The notes under the pieces: model-generated
The model's database searches: none
Told to the model about the DNA's origin: nothing
Seen by the model: the letters and a program-made list of their open reading frames with translations, nothing else
NCBI GenBank assembly: GCA_030285985.1
Contig: CP127384.1
Coordinates: 2,716,501-2,780,500 of the forward strand
Direction of reading: 5' to 3'
From: Aquidulcibacter paucihalophilus
GTDB lineage: Bacteria; Pseudomonadota; Alphaproteobacteria; Caulobacterales; Caulobacteraceae
DNA length: 64,000 nucleotides
Shown here: positions 1 through 7,226 of the stretch, piece after piece
Layout of the letters: each line of letters opens with the position of its first letter
Numbering within the stretch: the stretch's first letter is position 1
Position numbers and translations under genes: made by a program

Positions 1-56
1 GCACAGCTGTCTTCGGTGTATGCGTCCCGCCTTCCCTGCGCCGGGAAAGGAATGAC

Positions 57-620
57 ATGACGAGCAAGTCCGGACTGGAATTCAAGGTTGGCGACGCGGT
101 CGTCTATCCGGCGCACGGCGTCGGCAAGGTCGCGGCGGTTGAGGTCCAGGAAGTCGCCGGCATGGAGCTGGAAGTCTATGTGGTCACCTTCGACCACGAG
201 AAGATGACCCTGCGCGTTCCGACCAAGAAGGCCAAGACGGCCGGCCTGCGCTCGCTGGCCGCCGACGACGTGGTGACCAAGGCGCTGACGACCCTGAAGG
301 GCCGCGCCCGTATCAAGCGCACCATGTGGTCGCGTCGCGCCCAGGAATACGAAGCCAAGATCAACTCGGGCGACCTGATCTCGATCGCCGAGGTCGTCCG
401 CGACCTGCACCGCGCCGACAGCCAGCCGGAACAGTCCTATTCGGAGCGTCAGCTCTATGAATCGGCGCTGGACCGCATGGCCCGCGAAGTCGCCGCCGCC
501 AATCGCATCGACAAGGACGCCGCCGTCCAGCTGCTGTCCAAGTCGCTGAGCGCCAAGAAGGCGGTCATCGCCGCCGCCGAAGCCGCTGAAGACGCGGCCG
601 AAGAGGCCGAAGCCGCCTGA
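57..620 (+). CDS. carD: CarD/CdnL-family RNA polymerase-binding transcription regulator
   Basis: Members of this family bind the RNAP beta subunit and stabilise open complexes at sigma-70 promoters. Residues about 8-62 form the Tudor-like polymerase-interacting domain, with the family signature VGDAVVYPAHGVGKV at its start. A basic helical domain runs to about residue 165 and the protein ends in an Ala/Glu-rich low-complexity tail. At 187 aa it is close to the family length plus that tail. The ATG at 57 has an AAAGGA Shine-Dalgarno-like stretch upstream. A strong hairpin terminator follows directly and the next gene is convergent, so the gene is probably monocistronic at its 3' end. The identification is secure from the N-terminal signature; the upstream promoter is largely outside the window. 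Confidence 0.95.
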   Translation: MTSKSGLEFKVGDAVVYPAHGVGKVAAVEVQEVAGMELEVYVVTFDHEKMTLRVPTKKAKTAGLRSLAADDVVTKALTTLKGRARIKRTMWSRRAQEYEAKINSGDLISIAEVVRDLHRADSQPEQSYSERQLYESALDRMAREVAAANRIDKDAAVQLLSKSLSAKKAVIAAAEAAEDAAEEAEAA

Positions 621-645
621 TCCGGCGACATCGCTGAACCTGTTG

Positions 646-679
646 AAAGGCCCGGGAGCGATCCCGGGCCTTTTGCTTT
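646..679 (+). terminator. Rho-independent terminator after carD
   Basis: A perfect 12-bp stem (AAAGGCCCGGGA / TCCCGGGCCTTT) with a GCGA loop is followed by TTTTGCTTTC. It sits 26 nt after the carD stop and reaches the stop codon of the convergent membrane-protein gene. Three A residues on the left arm may allow weaker use in the reverse direction. Confidence 0.85.
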
Positions 680-1800
680 CAGGGGTGTCCCACGCTGAGC
701 AGGGGTCCGTCCCCTTCCGGTTCGGAGACCGCCTCGACCGACGCGCGCGCCGGCCCGGCGGCACGCCGGGGAAACACGACCAGGCTGAGCAGATAGCCGA
801 CGATGGCGCTGCCGCCGTATCCGACGAGCGGCGTCGGATAGTTGCCGAGCGCCGCCGCCAGAACGAGCCCCGCCCAGACCGCACCGAAGGCGATGCAGGC
901 GGATTGCGCCGGGCAACTCAATCGCCGGGCGGCCAGGGCCGGGAGCACCAGCAGCGCCGCGCCCAGGACGACGGCGAGTCCCGCCAGCGGATGGACGGCG
1001 AAGGCTGAATAGAGGATCTGGTCGACGAACGGCATGGCCGGCGACGGGTCGGCCTGCGCCATGGCGGCCGCAAAGCCGGCAAGGGCGGCGGCCGCGCCGG
1101 CCAGCGTTTGCCGGTCGGGACGGATAAGGGCGACCACCGTCAAACCGGCCGCCAGGGCTCCGGCCATCCCGCGATCGGGTTGCAGGGCCAGGGCCAGCGC
1201 CGCCAGGGCGATCCCCGCCAGGGACAGGGTATCCCGCGACCGAGCGAACAGCACCGCCATGAGCGGCACGAACATCATGGCCGGCTGGATGATGAGCGGC
1301 CCCAACGCCACCCACCGCGTCACGCCACCGACCGAGACGCCCCAGAGGCTGACCGCCAGCAGGACGAGGCCCAGGAGCAGATTGGTCGGGCCGGCCGGCA
1401 GATGCCCGCGCCGGTCGGCCAGGGTCAGGATGCCCAGCGCGACCAGGCCGAACGCCAGGGCTCCTGCATTGATCATCAGGTGGCGGTCCGGCGCGCCGCC
1501 CGCCGCCAGATATGCCAGGCCGAGGGCCGTCGCGCCTGCCCCGCACAAGACCGCTACGCCGCGCGGTCCCAAGGTCTTGCCGTCACCCATGGTTTCGTCC
1601 CCCTTTCGATTCGAATTCGACAACCGGTATCGGATGGCTTCGCCGACCGCCCAGAACAGGCAGCCGAGCGAGAACCGCAGCGCTTCGCCGGGACGGGTGA
1701 TGGCCCCGGCCTCGCGAAAGGCCGCGTCGCCCCAGGGCCGCAAGGACGGCGGCAGAAGTCTGCGGACGAGGGCGAAAAGCCAGTGGCTGACGGCGCTCAT
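679..1800 (-). CDS. SEDS (FtsW/RodA)-like membrane protein with a PadR-associated prefix
   Basis: The 373-aa polytopic membrane protein resembles a divergent FtsW/RodA/SpoVE (SEDS) polymerase. Visible SEDS-like pieces are GVTRWVALGPLIIQPA, LQPDRGMAGAL and a C-terminal GNYPTPLVGYGGSAIVGYL. Residues 1-62 are different: a WGDAAFREAGAI...ALRFSLGCL segment of the kind that begins small proteins and permeases encoded beside PadR regulators. The start is fixed by a 4-bp ATGA overlap with the PadR gene, so the two are translationally coupled. An internal Met at about residue 71 (MGDGKTLGP) would remove the prefix and cannot be excluded. Whether it has glycosyltransferase activity is unknown, because it is shorter and more divergent than housekeeping FtsW or RodA. 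Regulation is probably through the upstream PadR operator. Confidence 0.7.
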   Translation of the reverse strand: MSAVSHWLFALVRRLLPPSLRPWGDAAFREAGAITRPGEALRFSLGCLFWAVGEAIRYRLSNSNRKGDETMGDGKTLGPRGVAVLCGAGATALGLAYLAAGGAPDRHLMINAGALAFGLVALGILTLADRRGHLPAGPTNLLLGLVLLAVSLWGVSVGGVTRWVALGPLIIQPAMMFVPLMAVLFARSRDTLSLAGIALAALALALQPDRGMAGALAAGLTVVALIRPDRQTLAGAAAALAGFAAAMAQADPSPAMPFVDQILYSAFAVHPLAGLAVVLGAALLVLPALAARRLSCPAQSACIAFGAVWAGLVLAAALGNYPTPLVGYGGSAIVGYLLSLVVFPRRAAGPARASVEAVSEPEGDGPLLSVGHP

Positions 1801-2105
1801 GCCAGCCGCCCTTCCGGCAAGACTTCGCTACCCGCGCCCGCCGCGGCGTACTCATCGGCCAGACGGCAGCCGGCCGCCGTCAGCCGGTAGACATGGCGTG
1901 GGGGCCGTCCCGGAACCTCGGACGCCTGCCAGTCCGCCACCAGATAGCCCTGGGCCTCGAGGCGGATGAGCAGGGGGTAGAGGGTGCCTGACTTGATCTC
2001 CGCCTCGCGGCAAAGATCATAGCCATGCCGCCCCGTGGCACCCGCCTGCACCAGGGCAGCGAGGACGCGGCGCGCGGCCGGCGAAAGGGATCGTGATCGC
2101 ACCAT
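1797..2105 (-). CDS. PadR-family transcriptional regulator
   Basis: The 102-aa protein is one winged-helix domain of the PadR type: an N-terminal helix, the recognition-helix region KSGTLYPLLIRLEAQGYL (about residues 38-55), and the wing/dimer segment PGRPPRHVYRLT. PadR proteins act as dimeric repressors, usually of their own operon. It lacks the long C-terminal coiled dimerisation domain, so it is the short PadR-s2 type. It is the first gene of a two-gene operon with the SEDS-like protein (ATGA overlap). The ATG at 2105 lies only 4 nt from a perfect 28-bp palindrome, which leaves no room for a ribosome-binding site. The mRNA is therefore probably leaderless and the gene autorepressed; this is inferred from the layout. 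Confidence 0.9.
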   Translation of the reverse strand: MVRSRSLSPAARRVLAALVQAGATGRHGYDLCREAEIKSGTLYPLLIRLEAQGYLVADWQASEVPGRPPRHVYRLTAAGCRLADEYAAAGAGSEVLPEGRLA

Positions 2106-2142
2106 GCGAACATAACTCTACATATGTAGAGTTATGTCAATC
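2106..2142 (-). promoter_or_regulatory. PadR promoter/operator with a perfect 28-bp palindrome
   Basis: Bases 2110-2137 form a perfect palindrome with arms ACATAACTCTACAT / ATGTAGAGTTATGT. Read on the minus strand, TTGACA (2142-2137) is followed after 17 nt by AGTTAT, and the ATG of padR begins about 7 nt later. The -35 box, spacer and -10 box are all covered by the palindrome, the geometry of an autorepressed leaderless promoter. The palindrome is seen directly; the promoter role is inferred. Confidence 0.8.
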
Positions 2143-2147
2143 CCGCC

Positions 2148-2510
2148 TTATACGCCGGGCCCGGTCCCCGAAACGCGTTCGAGATAGGCGATCAGGTCGG
2201 CGATGTCGGTCGACTGGAGCTCGAACGCCGGCATGGCGGGATGGGCGGTGACGACGCCTTCGGCGAAGGCCTCCTGAAGGTCGCTGATGGGATAGAGCAC
2301 CCCCATGGCGCGGAACGGCGGGGCGGAGGCCATGGGGCTGTCGCCGGTACGCTCGACGGCGTGGCAGCCGGCACATCTCTGCTGGACCAGCATCGCGCCG
2401 CGGTCCGCGGAGCCCATGACGACGGGCTCGTTTCCGGTCTGGCGCACGGCCTCTCCGGCGCAGCCGCCGAGCGTCAGCAGCGCCACGGCGACGATCCATC
2501 GTGCTGTCAT
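2148..2510 (-). CDS. c-type cytochrome lipoprotein
   Basis: A small monoheme cytochrome c of 120 aa. The N-terminus (MTARWIVAVALLTLGGC) is a lipoprotein signal with the lipidated Cys at residue 17, so the protein is probably membrane-anchored in the periplasm. The heme motif CAGCH follows GAMLVQQR, and a distal Met ligand candidate is in AHPAMPAFEL near residue 94. The start at 2510 was chosen because the longer frame upstream has no signal sequence. The gene lies just upstream of padR on the same strand, separated by the padR promoter, so it is probably transcribed independently. The redox partner cannot be told from the context. Confidence 0.85.
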   Translation of the reverse strand: MTARWIVAVALLTLGGCAGEAVRQTGNEPVVMGSADRGAMLVQQRCAGCHAVERTGDSPMASAPPFRAMGVLYPISDLQEAFAEGVVTAHPAMPAFELQSTDIADLIAYLERVSGTGPGV

Positions 2511-2658
2511 TGTCCTGATCCTCCGGGCGAGCGTCGTCGGGACGACCCAAGCCTGCCTGAACCGCAAATGCGTTCCGGGCGTTGTTCCATAACAAAGCGG
2601 GTGTGGTCCCGTTCCGGCAGGTGTCGGGATCGGAAGCCTGTTCAACGAGAGCGACGCG

Positions 2659-3027
2659 ATGACCCAGTTCCACCATATCCGCCTCGAACTCGCCCGCGAG
2701 CCCGGCCATCCCGCCGGCGCGCCGGACGAAGGCTATGACATTGTCGTACCGCTGGACGCCGAGGGCCGGCTGGACGGCGACGCCTTGAAGGCCGAGCCGT
2801 CGCGCAGCCACGTCCGGCGCTTCTCGAACAACGAGACGGTCAGCGCCGGCCAGCTGCGCCACGGGCCGGGCGGGCGCTGGGTGCTGGACATGGACCAGGG
2901 CGACGCCGACGACGCCGTCGGCTTCCGGTTTGCCGACGAACGGTTCATCGCCGGCGAATATGTCAGCCTGTCGCTGCCCTCGGGCGCGCAGCACACCTAT
3001 GTGGTCGCGCGCGTCGTCGAGGTCTGA
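2659..3027 (+). CDS. conserved hypothetical protein, 122 aa
   Basis: I do not recognise a named family. The protein is small, acidic and apparently cytoplasmic, with no signal peptide or membrane segment. It looks like an all-beta fold: alternating hydrophobic strands end in a YVSLSLPSGAQHTYVVARVVEV-like tail, and HVRRFSNNETVSAGQL sits in the centre. ATG start with a GAGAGCGACGCG leader. It stands alone between a divergently oriented cytochrome gene and a convergent DUF3617-like gene whose stop is 3 bp away. Codon use matches its neighbours, so it is probably a real gene. Confidence 0.6.
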   Translation: MTQFHHIRLELAREPGHPAGAPDEGYDIVVPLDAEGRLDGDALKAEPSRSHVRRFSNNETVSAGQLRHGPGGRWVLDMDQGDADDAVGFRFADERFIAGEYVSLSLPSGAQHTYVVARVVEV

Positions 3028-3030
3028 GCG

Positions 3031-3489
3031 CTAGAAATACTCGGCGTTGGCCGGGCACTGGGCCGCGATCCGGCGGGCGGTGATGCTCGCGGGGATATAG
3101 GGCGTGCCGCGGGCAAGCTGGGCGCCGCCGGTGAAGCGGAAGCTCTCGGGCGCATAGGGCCCGCGCAGCCGGACATTGACCCGGCGTCCCTTGCGGTCCT
3201 GGCAGGTGCCCTCGAACCGCGCATTGCCGTTGCCGACCTGGCGCACCGGATAGGTGCATTGCCAGCGCCGCGTCGACAGGCCGCCGAAGAAGCGGTTGAT
3301 CTCGCTCGGCCGCACGCATTTGGTCTCGGTATCGCGCACGCCGAGGGCGCTGGTCGTATATTCCCAGTATCCCGGCAGCACGGTGTCGTTCGACGCCTGC
3401 GGAACCATGGCGGCCGTGCTGGTGGCGGCGGGTGCCAGCAGGGCGGCTCCGGCGAGCGCGGCCGCGGCGATCAGGCGATGGATGGTCAT
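3031..3489 (-). CDS. DUF3617-like secreted protein
   Basis: A 152-aa exported protein with a Sec signal (MTIHRLIAAAALAGAALLAPAAT..., cleavage near residue 27). The mature part begins with VLPGYWEYTTSALGV followed by ETKCVRPSEINRFF and four Cys residues in all. This pattern (GxWE near the start, paired Cys) is that of the DUF3617 family of periplasmic proteins of unknown function. The start at 3489 is supported by GGGGAC 5-10 nt upstream and by the signal peptide; an open frame continues upstream but antisense to rpmB. It is divergent from rpmB and convergent with the preceding gene. Confidence 0.75.
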   Translation of the reverse strand: MTIHRLIAAAALAGAALLAPAATSTAAMVPQASNDTVLPGYWEYTTSALGVRDTETKCVRPSEINRFFGGLSTRRWQCTYPVRQVGNGNARFEGTCQDRKGRRVNVRLRGPYAPESFRFTGGAQLARGTPYIPASITARRIAAQCPANAEYF

Positions 3490-3569
3490 GACGTCCCCGG
3501 AAAGGCGAGTGTTCTGTCTAGCGTCAATATATGGCGGGAATTGAACGGCGGCTGAACGGCCGTCGAGCC

Positions 3570-3598
3570 TTGACGGAACGCGTCCCTCTCCTCTATAC
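3570..3598 (+). promoter_or_regulatory. sigma-70-type promoter of rpmB
   Basis: TTGACG (3570-3575), a 17-nt spacer and CTATAC (3593-3598) make a near-ideal alphaproteobacterial housekeeping promoter about 85 nt upstream of the rpmB ATG. The match is read directly; activity is inferred. Confidence 0.65.
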
Positions 3599-3682
3599 GC
3601 CCCCCTCTCGCGCGGAAGGCTTGCCGTGCGCACCTGTTTCATGCGTCCGCCGTTTAACGGACCGCACCCGAAGGATAGTCCC

Positions 3683-3982
3683 ATGTCGCGTCGCTGCGAA
3701 CTCACCGGTATCGGCCCCATGGTCGGCCACAGCGTGAGCCACTCGAACGTCAAGACCAAGCGCCGCTTCCTGCCGTCGCTGAAGACGGTCAAGGTCGCCT
3801 CGGAAGCGCTGGGCCAGTCGTTCAGCCTGCGCATCTCGAACGCCGCCCTGCGCACCCTCGACTTCAAGGGCGGTCTCGACCCGTTCATCGTCAAGGCCAA
3901 GGACGAGCAGCTCTCGACCGCCGCCCAGCGCATCAAGCGCCAGGTGAAGGCCAAGCTGGCCGAGCAAGCCGCCGCCGCCTGA
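3683..3982 (+). CDS. rpmB: 50S ribosomal protein L28
   Basis: The 99-aa protein begins MSRRCELTGIGPMVGHSVSH, the L28 signature, followed by NVKTKRRFLPSL and the central SLRISNAALRTLDFKGG typical of alphaproteobacterial L28. It is a structural component of the large ribosomal subunit. The ATG at 3683 is preceded by AAGGAT. A longer open frame begins 57 nt earlier, but L28 conservation starts at MSRRC. It is monocistronic, with a promoter at 3570-3598 and a terminator at 4007-4036. It lacks the CxxC zinc motifs of some L28 paralogues. Confidence 0.97.
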   Translation: MSRRCELTGIGPMVGHSVSHSNVKTKRRFLPSLKTVKVASEALGQSFSLRISNAALRTLDFKGGLDPFIVKAKDEQLSTAAQRIKRQVKAKLAEQAAAA

Positions 3983-4006
3983 TCGGGCGACAGCAACAAG
4001 ATCTGA

Positions 4007-4036
4007 AAAGGCCGGCGGAAACGCCGGCCTTTTTGT
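4007..4036 (+). terminator. Rho-independent terminator after rpmB
   Basis: AAAGGCCGGCG / CGCCGGCCTTT stem with a short GAAA loop followed by TTTTTGTTT, 25 nt after the rpmB stop. Confidence 0.9.
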
Positions 4037-4090
4037 TTGCGTGATCCGCACCCGTCATTAGGCTGACGACCTCGCCCCGGGGAGCCAGCC

Positions 4091-5863
4091 GTGTCCGTCA
4101 CTACCTTCCGTGCCGCCCTGATGGGTGTTTCGATGCTCGCGCTCGGCGCCTGCGTCTCGATCACGGTCACGCACGAGGTGGAAACGGTCCCCGTCGCCGC
4201 CGCACCCGCCGTCACCGTCACGCCGGCCCGCGAATCGACCGCCTTCACCCTCGGCACCGACCAGCCGCGCACGCCTGAGCAGCTGGCCATGGCGTTCGAC
4301 AAGGCCGACCTGTCGATCAAGGTCGAGCCGGAGACGAAGACCATCGAGGCGGTCGCCGTGCTGGAGTTCACCGCCACCGCGCCTCTGGACGCCGTGGTGG
4401 TCGAGCTGGACACCCTGCTGACCGTCTCATCCGTGCAGGTCGACGGACGTGAGATTCCCGCCGGCGAGGGCGGCTGGACCAATCCCGAGGGGCGGATGAC
4501 CATTCCGCTGGCCGAACCGCTGGCCGCGGGCGGGACGGTGTCGGTCCGTATCGCCTATGCCGGGGCACCGCGGGTGGCGCCGAACGCGCCTTGGGACGGC
4601 GGTTTCGTCTGGGCCACGACGGCGGACGGCTCGCCGTGGATCGCCACCGCCGTCCAACCCGAGGGCTGCGATATCTTCTGGCCCTGTATCGACCATCCGC
4701 TGGCCGAGCCGAAGCGGGTCGAGCTGCACATCACCGTGCCGTCGAGCCTCGCCGCCCCGTCGAACGGGCGGTTCATGGGTACGGTCGACCACGGCGACGG
4801 CTGGACGACCTGGAACTGGAGCGCGGCCAATCCGAACACCTATGCCATCGCCCTGAACATCGGGCCGTATGACGAGGTGCGCAGCGACTATCAGAGCCGG
4901 TTCGGCAATGTGATCCCGATCTCCTACTGGCACCTGCGCTCGGACGATCCGGCCAAGGTCGCGGCCCTGTTCGCCCAGTTCGCGCCGATGATGGATTTCT
5001 ACGAATCGACCGTCGGCCCCTTCCCCTTCGGCGACGAGAAGATGGGGGTGGTCGAGACCCCGCACCTGGGCATGGAGCACCAGACCATCAACGCCTACGG
5101 CAATGCCTATCGCCTCGACGGCAAGGGCTATGACTGGCTGCTGCATCACGAGATGGCGCACGAGTGGTTCGGCAACCAGATGACCAACCGCAACGCCGAC
5201 GACATGTGGCTGCACGAGGGGCTGGGCAGCTATATGCAGCCGCTCTACCTGCGATGGCTGCACGGCGAGCGCTATATGCAGGCCGAGCTGCAGGAGCAGC
5301 GTCGCGACCTGATCAACCGGTTCGCGGTCGTCTCAGGGACCGAGCGGGCCGAGGACGAGGTCTACAAGAGCGACGTCGGCCCGGGGCTGGACCTCTACAA
5401 CAAGGGCTCGCTGATCGCCCATTCGCTGCGGATGCTGATCGGGGACGAGGCCTTCTTCAGCTCGGTGACGCGGCTGGTCTACGGGTCACCGGACCCCCGG
5501 CCCGGTGGCTTCACGACGCGCTACGGCACGACCGACGAGTTCCTGGCCATCGTCAATGAGGAGACGGAGCAGGACCTGACCTGGTTCTTCCGCGGCTATC
5601 TCTATCAGGCCGCCCTGCCCGACCTGCGCGTGACCCGTGAGGGCAACCGTCTCGCGCTCGAATGGGTCACCGGCGACGGTGCTGCCTTCCCCATGCCGGT
5701 GGAGGTCGAGATCGACGGCGAAACCCTGTCCACCGTGCCGATGACGGGCGGCCGGGGCGTCCTTGACGTCCGGGCCGATGCGCATGTGCTGATCGATCCG
5801 CAGAACAAGGTGCTGCGCCGGGACGTCTTCCTGGAGGAATGGAAGGCCGCAGGCGGCCGCTGA
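4091..5863 (+). CDS. M1-family metallopeptidase lipoprotein
   Basis: The 590-aa zinc aminopeptidase-like protein is exported as a lipoprotein (MSVTTFRAALMGVSMLALGAC, lipidated Cys at residue 21). Domain order follows M1 peptidases: an N-terminal beta domain from about residue 50, then a thermolysin-like catalytic domain. The GMEHQ segment corresponds to the GxMEN exopeptidase motif. HEMAHEW gives zinc ligands H353 and H357, and E376 in WLHEG lies exactly 18 residues later. The GTG start at 4091 is supported by the signal peptide and GGGGAGCC upstream. It lacks the large C-terminal helical domain of PepN, so it belongs to the shorter M1 group. It stands alone and is convergent with the transglutaminase gene; the substrate is unknown. 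Confidence 0.92.
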   Translation: MSVTTFRAALMGVSMLALGACVSITVTHEVETVPVAAAPAVTVTPARESTAFTLGTDQPRTPEQLAMAFDKADLSIKVEPETKTIEAVAVLEFTATAPLDAVVVELDTLLTVSSVQVDGREIPAGEGGWTNPEGRMTIPLAEPLAAGGTVSVRIAYAGAPRVAPNAPWDGGFVWATTADGSPWIATAVQPEGCDIFWPCIDHPLAEPKRVELHITVPSSLAAPSNGRFMGTVDHGDGWTTWNWSAANPNTYAIALNIGPYDEVRSDYQSRFGNVIPISYWHLRSDDPAKVAALFAQFAPMMDFYESTVGPFPFGDEKMGVVETPHLGMEHQTINAYGNAYRLDGKGYDWLLHHEMAHEWFGNQMTNRNADDMWLHEGLGSYMQPLYLRWLHGERYMQAELQEQRRDLINRFAVVSGTERAEDEVYKSDVGPGLDLYNKGSLIAHSLRMLIGDEAFFSSVTRLVYGSPDPRPGGFTTRYGTTDEFLAIVNEETEQDLTWFFRGYLYQAALPDLRVTREGNRLALEWVTGDGAAFPMPVEVEIDGETLSTVPMTGGRGVLDVRADAHVLIDPQNKVLRRDVFLEEWKAAGGR

Positions 5864-5864
5864 C

Positions 5865-6641
5865 TCAGACCGCCTCGGCCCTCACCGACTGCCGCACCAG
5901 CCGGCACGACCCCTGGGTGGTCAGGAAGGCGATGTCGGCGGCGTCCCGGCCGCAGGCGATGCGGACCAGACCCTCGACCGGGGCCAGGCCGGTCGGGTCG
6001 ACCAGCCACCAGCCGTTCGACAGCCAGACCTCGAAGATGGCGTGGAAATCCGGCGGGTTCAGCTGGTGCGCAAAGGCGCTGACCGCGCGGGCCGGAATGC
6101 CCGAGGCGCGGCACAGGGTGATGCCCATATGGGTGAAGTCGCGGCAGACGCCGGCCCGGTCGATGAAGGTGCGCGCCGCCGTGGTCTCGCTGTCCGAGGA
6201 GCCGGGCTCATAGTCGATCTCGGCCTTGATCCAGTCGAGGATCTTTAGCACCCGGTCGCCGCCGATGGTGCCGCCGAAGGTGCGTTCGGCGAACCGGCCG
6301 AACTGGTCCGACGGGCAGTAGCGGCTGGGGTGGAGGTAGGTCAGCACCTCGGCCGGCAGGTCGTTCCAGTCGTGCTGGACGGTCACCGGCGGCAGGCCCT
6401 TGAGTACGCCGTTGTCGACCACCGCCTGATAGGTCAGGGCCACCTCGCCCGTGAGGTGGGCGCGCAGGGTCCGCGCCCCGAACTCGACGTCCTCATCCTG
6501 GATGAAGTCGATCACCGGCGTGGTGGTCAGGCTTTCCTCAAGAATGGTCTGGCCGGGCCAGTGGGCGACCTGGATCTTGTAGATGGCGTCAGTCGGCGGA
6601 TCGAAGCGATAGACGAGTTCAGCGCTGACGCGGATTTTCAT
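5865..6641 (-). CDS. transglutaminase-like family protein
   Basis: A 258-aa cytoplasmic protein with an N-terminal beta domain (about 1-110) and a transglutaminase-core cysteine-protease domain (about 125-225). The catalytic triad is visible as C166 in GVCRDF, H200 in DFHAIFEVWL and D215 in VDPTG. Bacterial proteins of this arrangement are predicted peptidases or amidases; none of the sequence tells the substrate. No signal peptide is present. The ATG at 6641 gives the usual family N-terminus (MKIRVSAELVYRF). The gene is convergent with the M1 peptidase gene, the two stops being 1 bp apart, and lies alone with a 129-bp gap to the receiver gene. Confidence 0.88.
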   Translation of the reverse strand: MKIRVSAELVYRFDPPTDAIYKIQVAHWPGQTILEESLTTTPVIDFIQDEDVEFGARTLRAHLTGEVALTYQAVVDNGVLKGLPPVTVQHDWNDLPAEVLTYLHPSRYCPSDQFGRFAERTFGGTIGGDRVLKILDWIKAEIDYEPGSSDSETTAARTFIDRAGVCRDFTHMGITLCRASGIPARAVSAFAHQLNPPDFHAIFEVWLSNGWWLVDPTGLAPVEGLVRIACGRDAADIAFLTTQGSCRLVRQSVRAEAV

Positions 6642-6770
6642 GAAGGCTCGACTGAAGCAGGACGGGCCTCACGTCAACGGCGCGGGTCGGCCGGCGTTCC
6701 GTGCCCCGGGGTCCGCCGCGATCTCCCGGACTGCGGTTTGCTGCGTGGCCTGCCCTGCCGGGCCCGCGGG

Positions 6771-7181
6771 TCAGGATGCCGCAGCACTTCGCGTCAACGA
6801 GACGGGCGTCCGTGGCCGGGCGAGCAGCCGGGCGACCGTGTCGGCAAAGGTGTCAAGCCGGAGCGGCTTCTGGAGGCTTTCATCGGCCCCCAGCACCCTA
6901 GCCGTTCGCAACAACAGGCTTCGATCCATACTGCCGCCGGAAGAGATGGCGAGAATGCGAATGTCCGATTGACGCTGGCGGAGTTCAACGATGGTTTCCA
7001 GCCCGTCCTTGTTCGGCATGAGCATGTCCAGGACCACCAGATCCACCGCCATGACGTCGACGATCCTGAGCGCTTCGTCGCCGTCTTCCGCTTCCACGAT
7101 GGCGTGATCGTCACCGCGCAGCAGTTCGCCGGCGATCAGGCGGACCGTGGGGTCGTCGTCGACGATCAGGATAATGGCCAT
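6771..7181 (-). CDS. single-domain response regulator (receiver)
   Basis: A stand-alone CheY-like receiver of 136 aa. Acidic pocket DDD at 8-10, phospho-acceptor D52 in VVLDMLMP, and the conserved Lys at 105 (SLQKPLR) are present; the usual T/S position reads S80. About 20 extra residues at the C-terminus carry no known output domain. It lies downstream of, and on the same strand as, the hybrid kinase/EAL gene, 45 nt away, so it is probably co-transcribed and a phosphorylation target of that kinase (inferred from position). ATG start at 7181 preceded by GAGGAGT. Confidence 0.9.
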   Translation of the reverse strand: MAIILIVDDDPTVRLIAGELLRGDDHAIVEAEDGDEALRIVDVMAVDLVVLDMLMPNKDGLETIVELRQRQSDIRILAISSGGSMDRSLLLRTARVLGADESLQKPLRLDTFADTVARLLARPRTPVSLTRSAAAS

Positions 7182-7226
7182 GTAAACTCCTCGAAATGCA
7201 CTAGCCGGGCCGCCTTGAAGGAAAGC

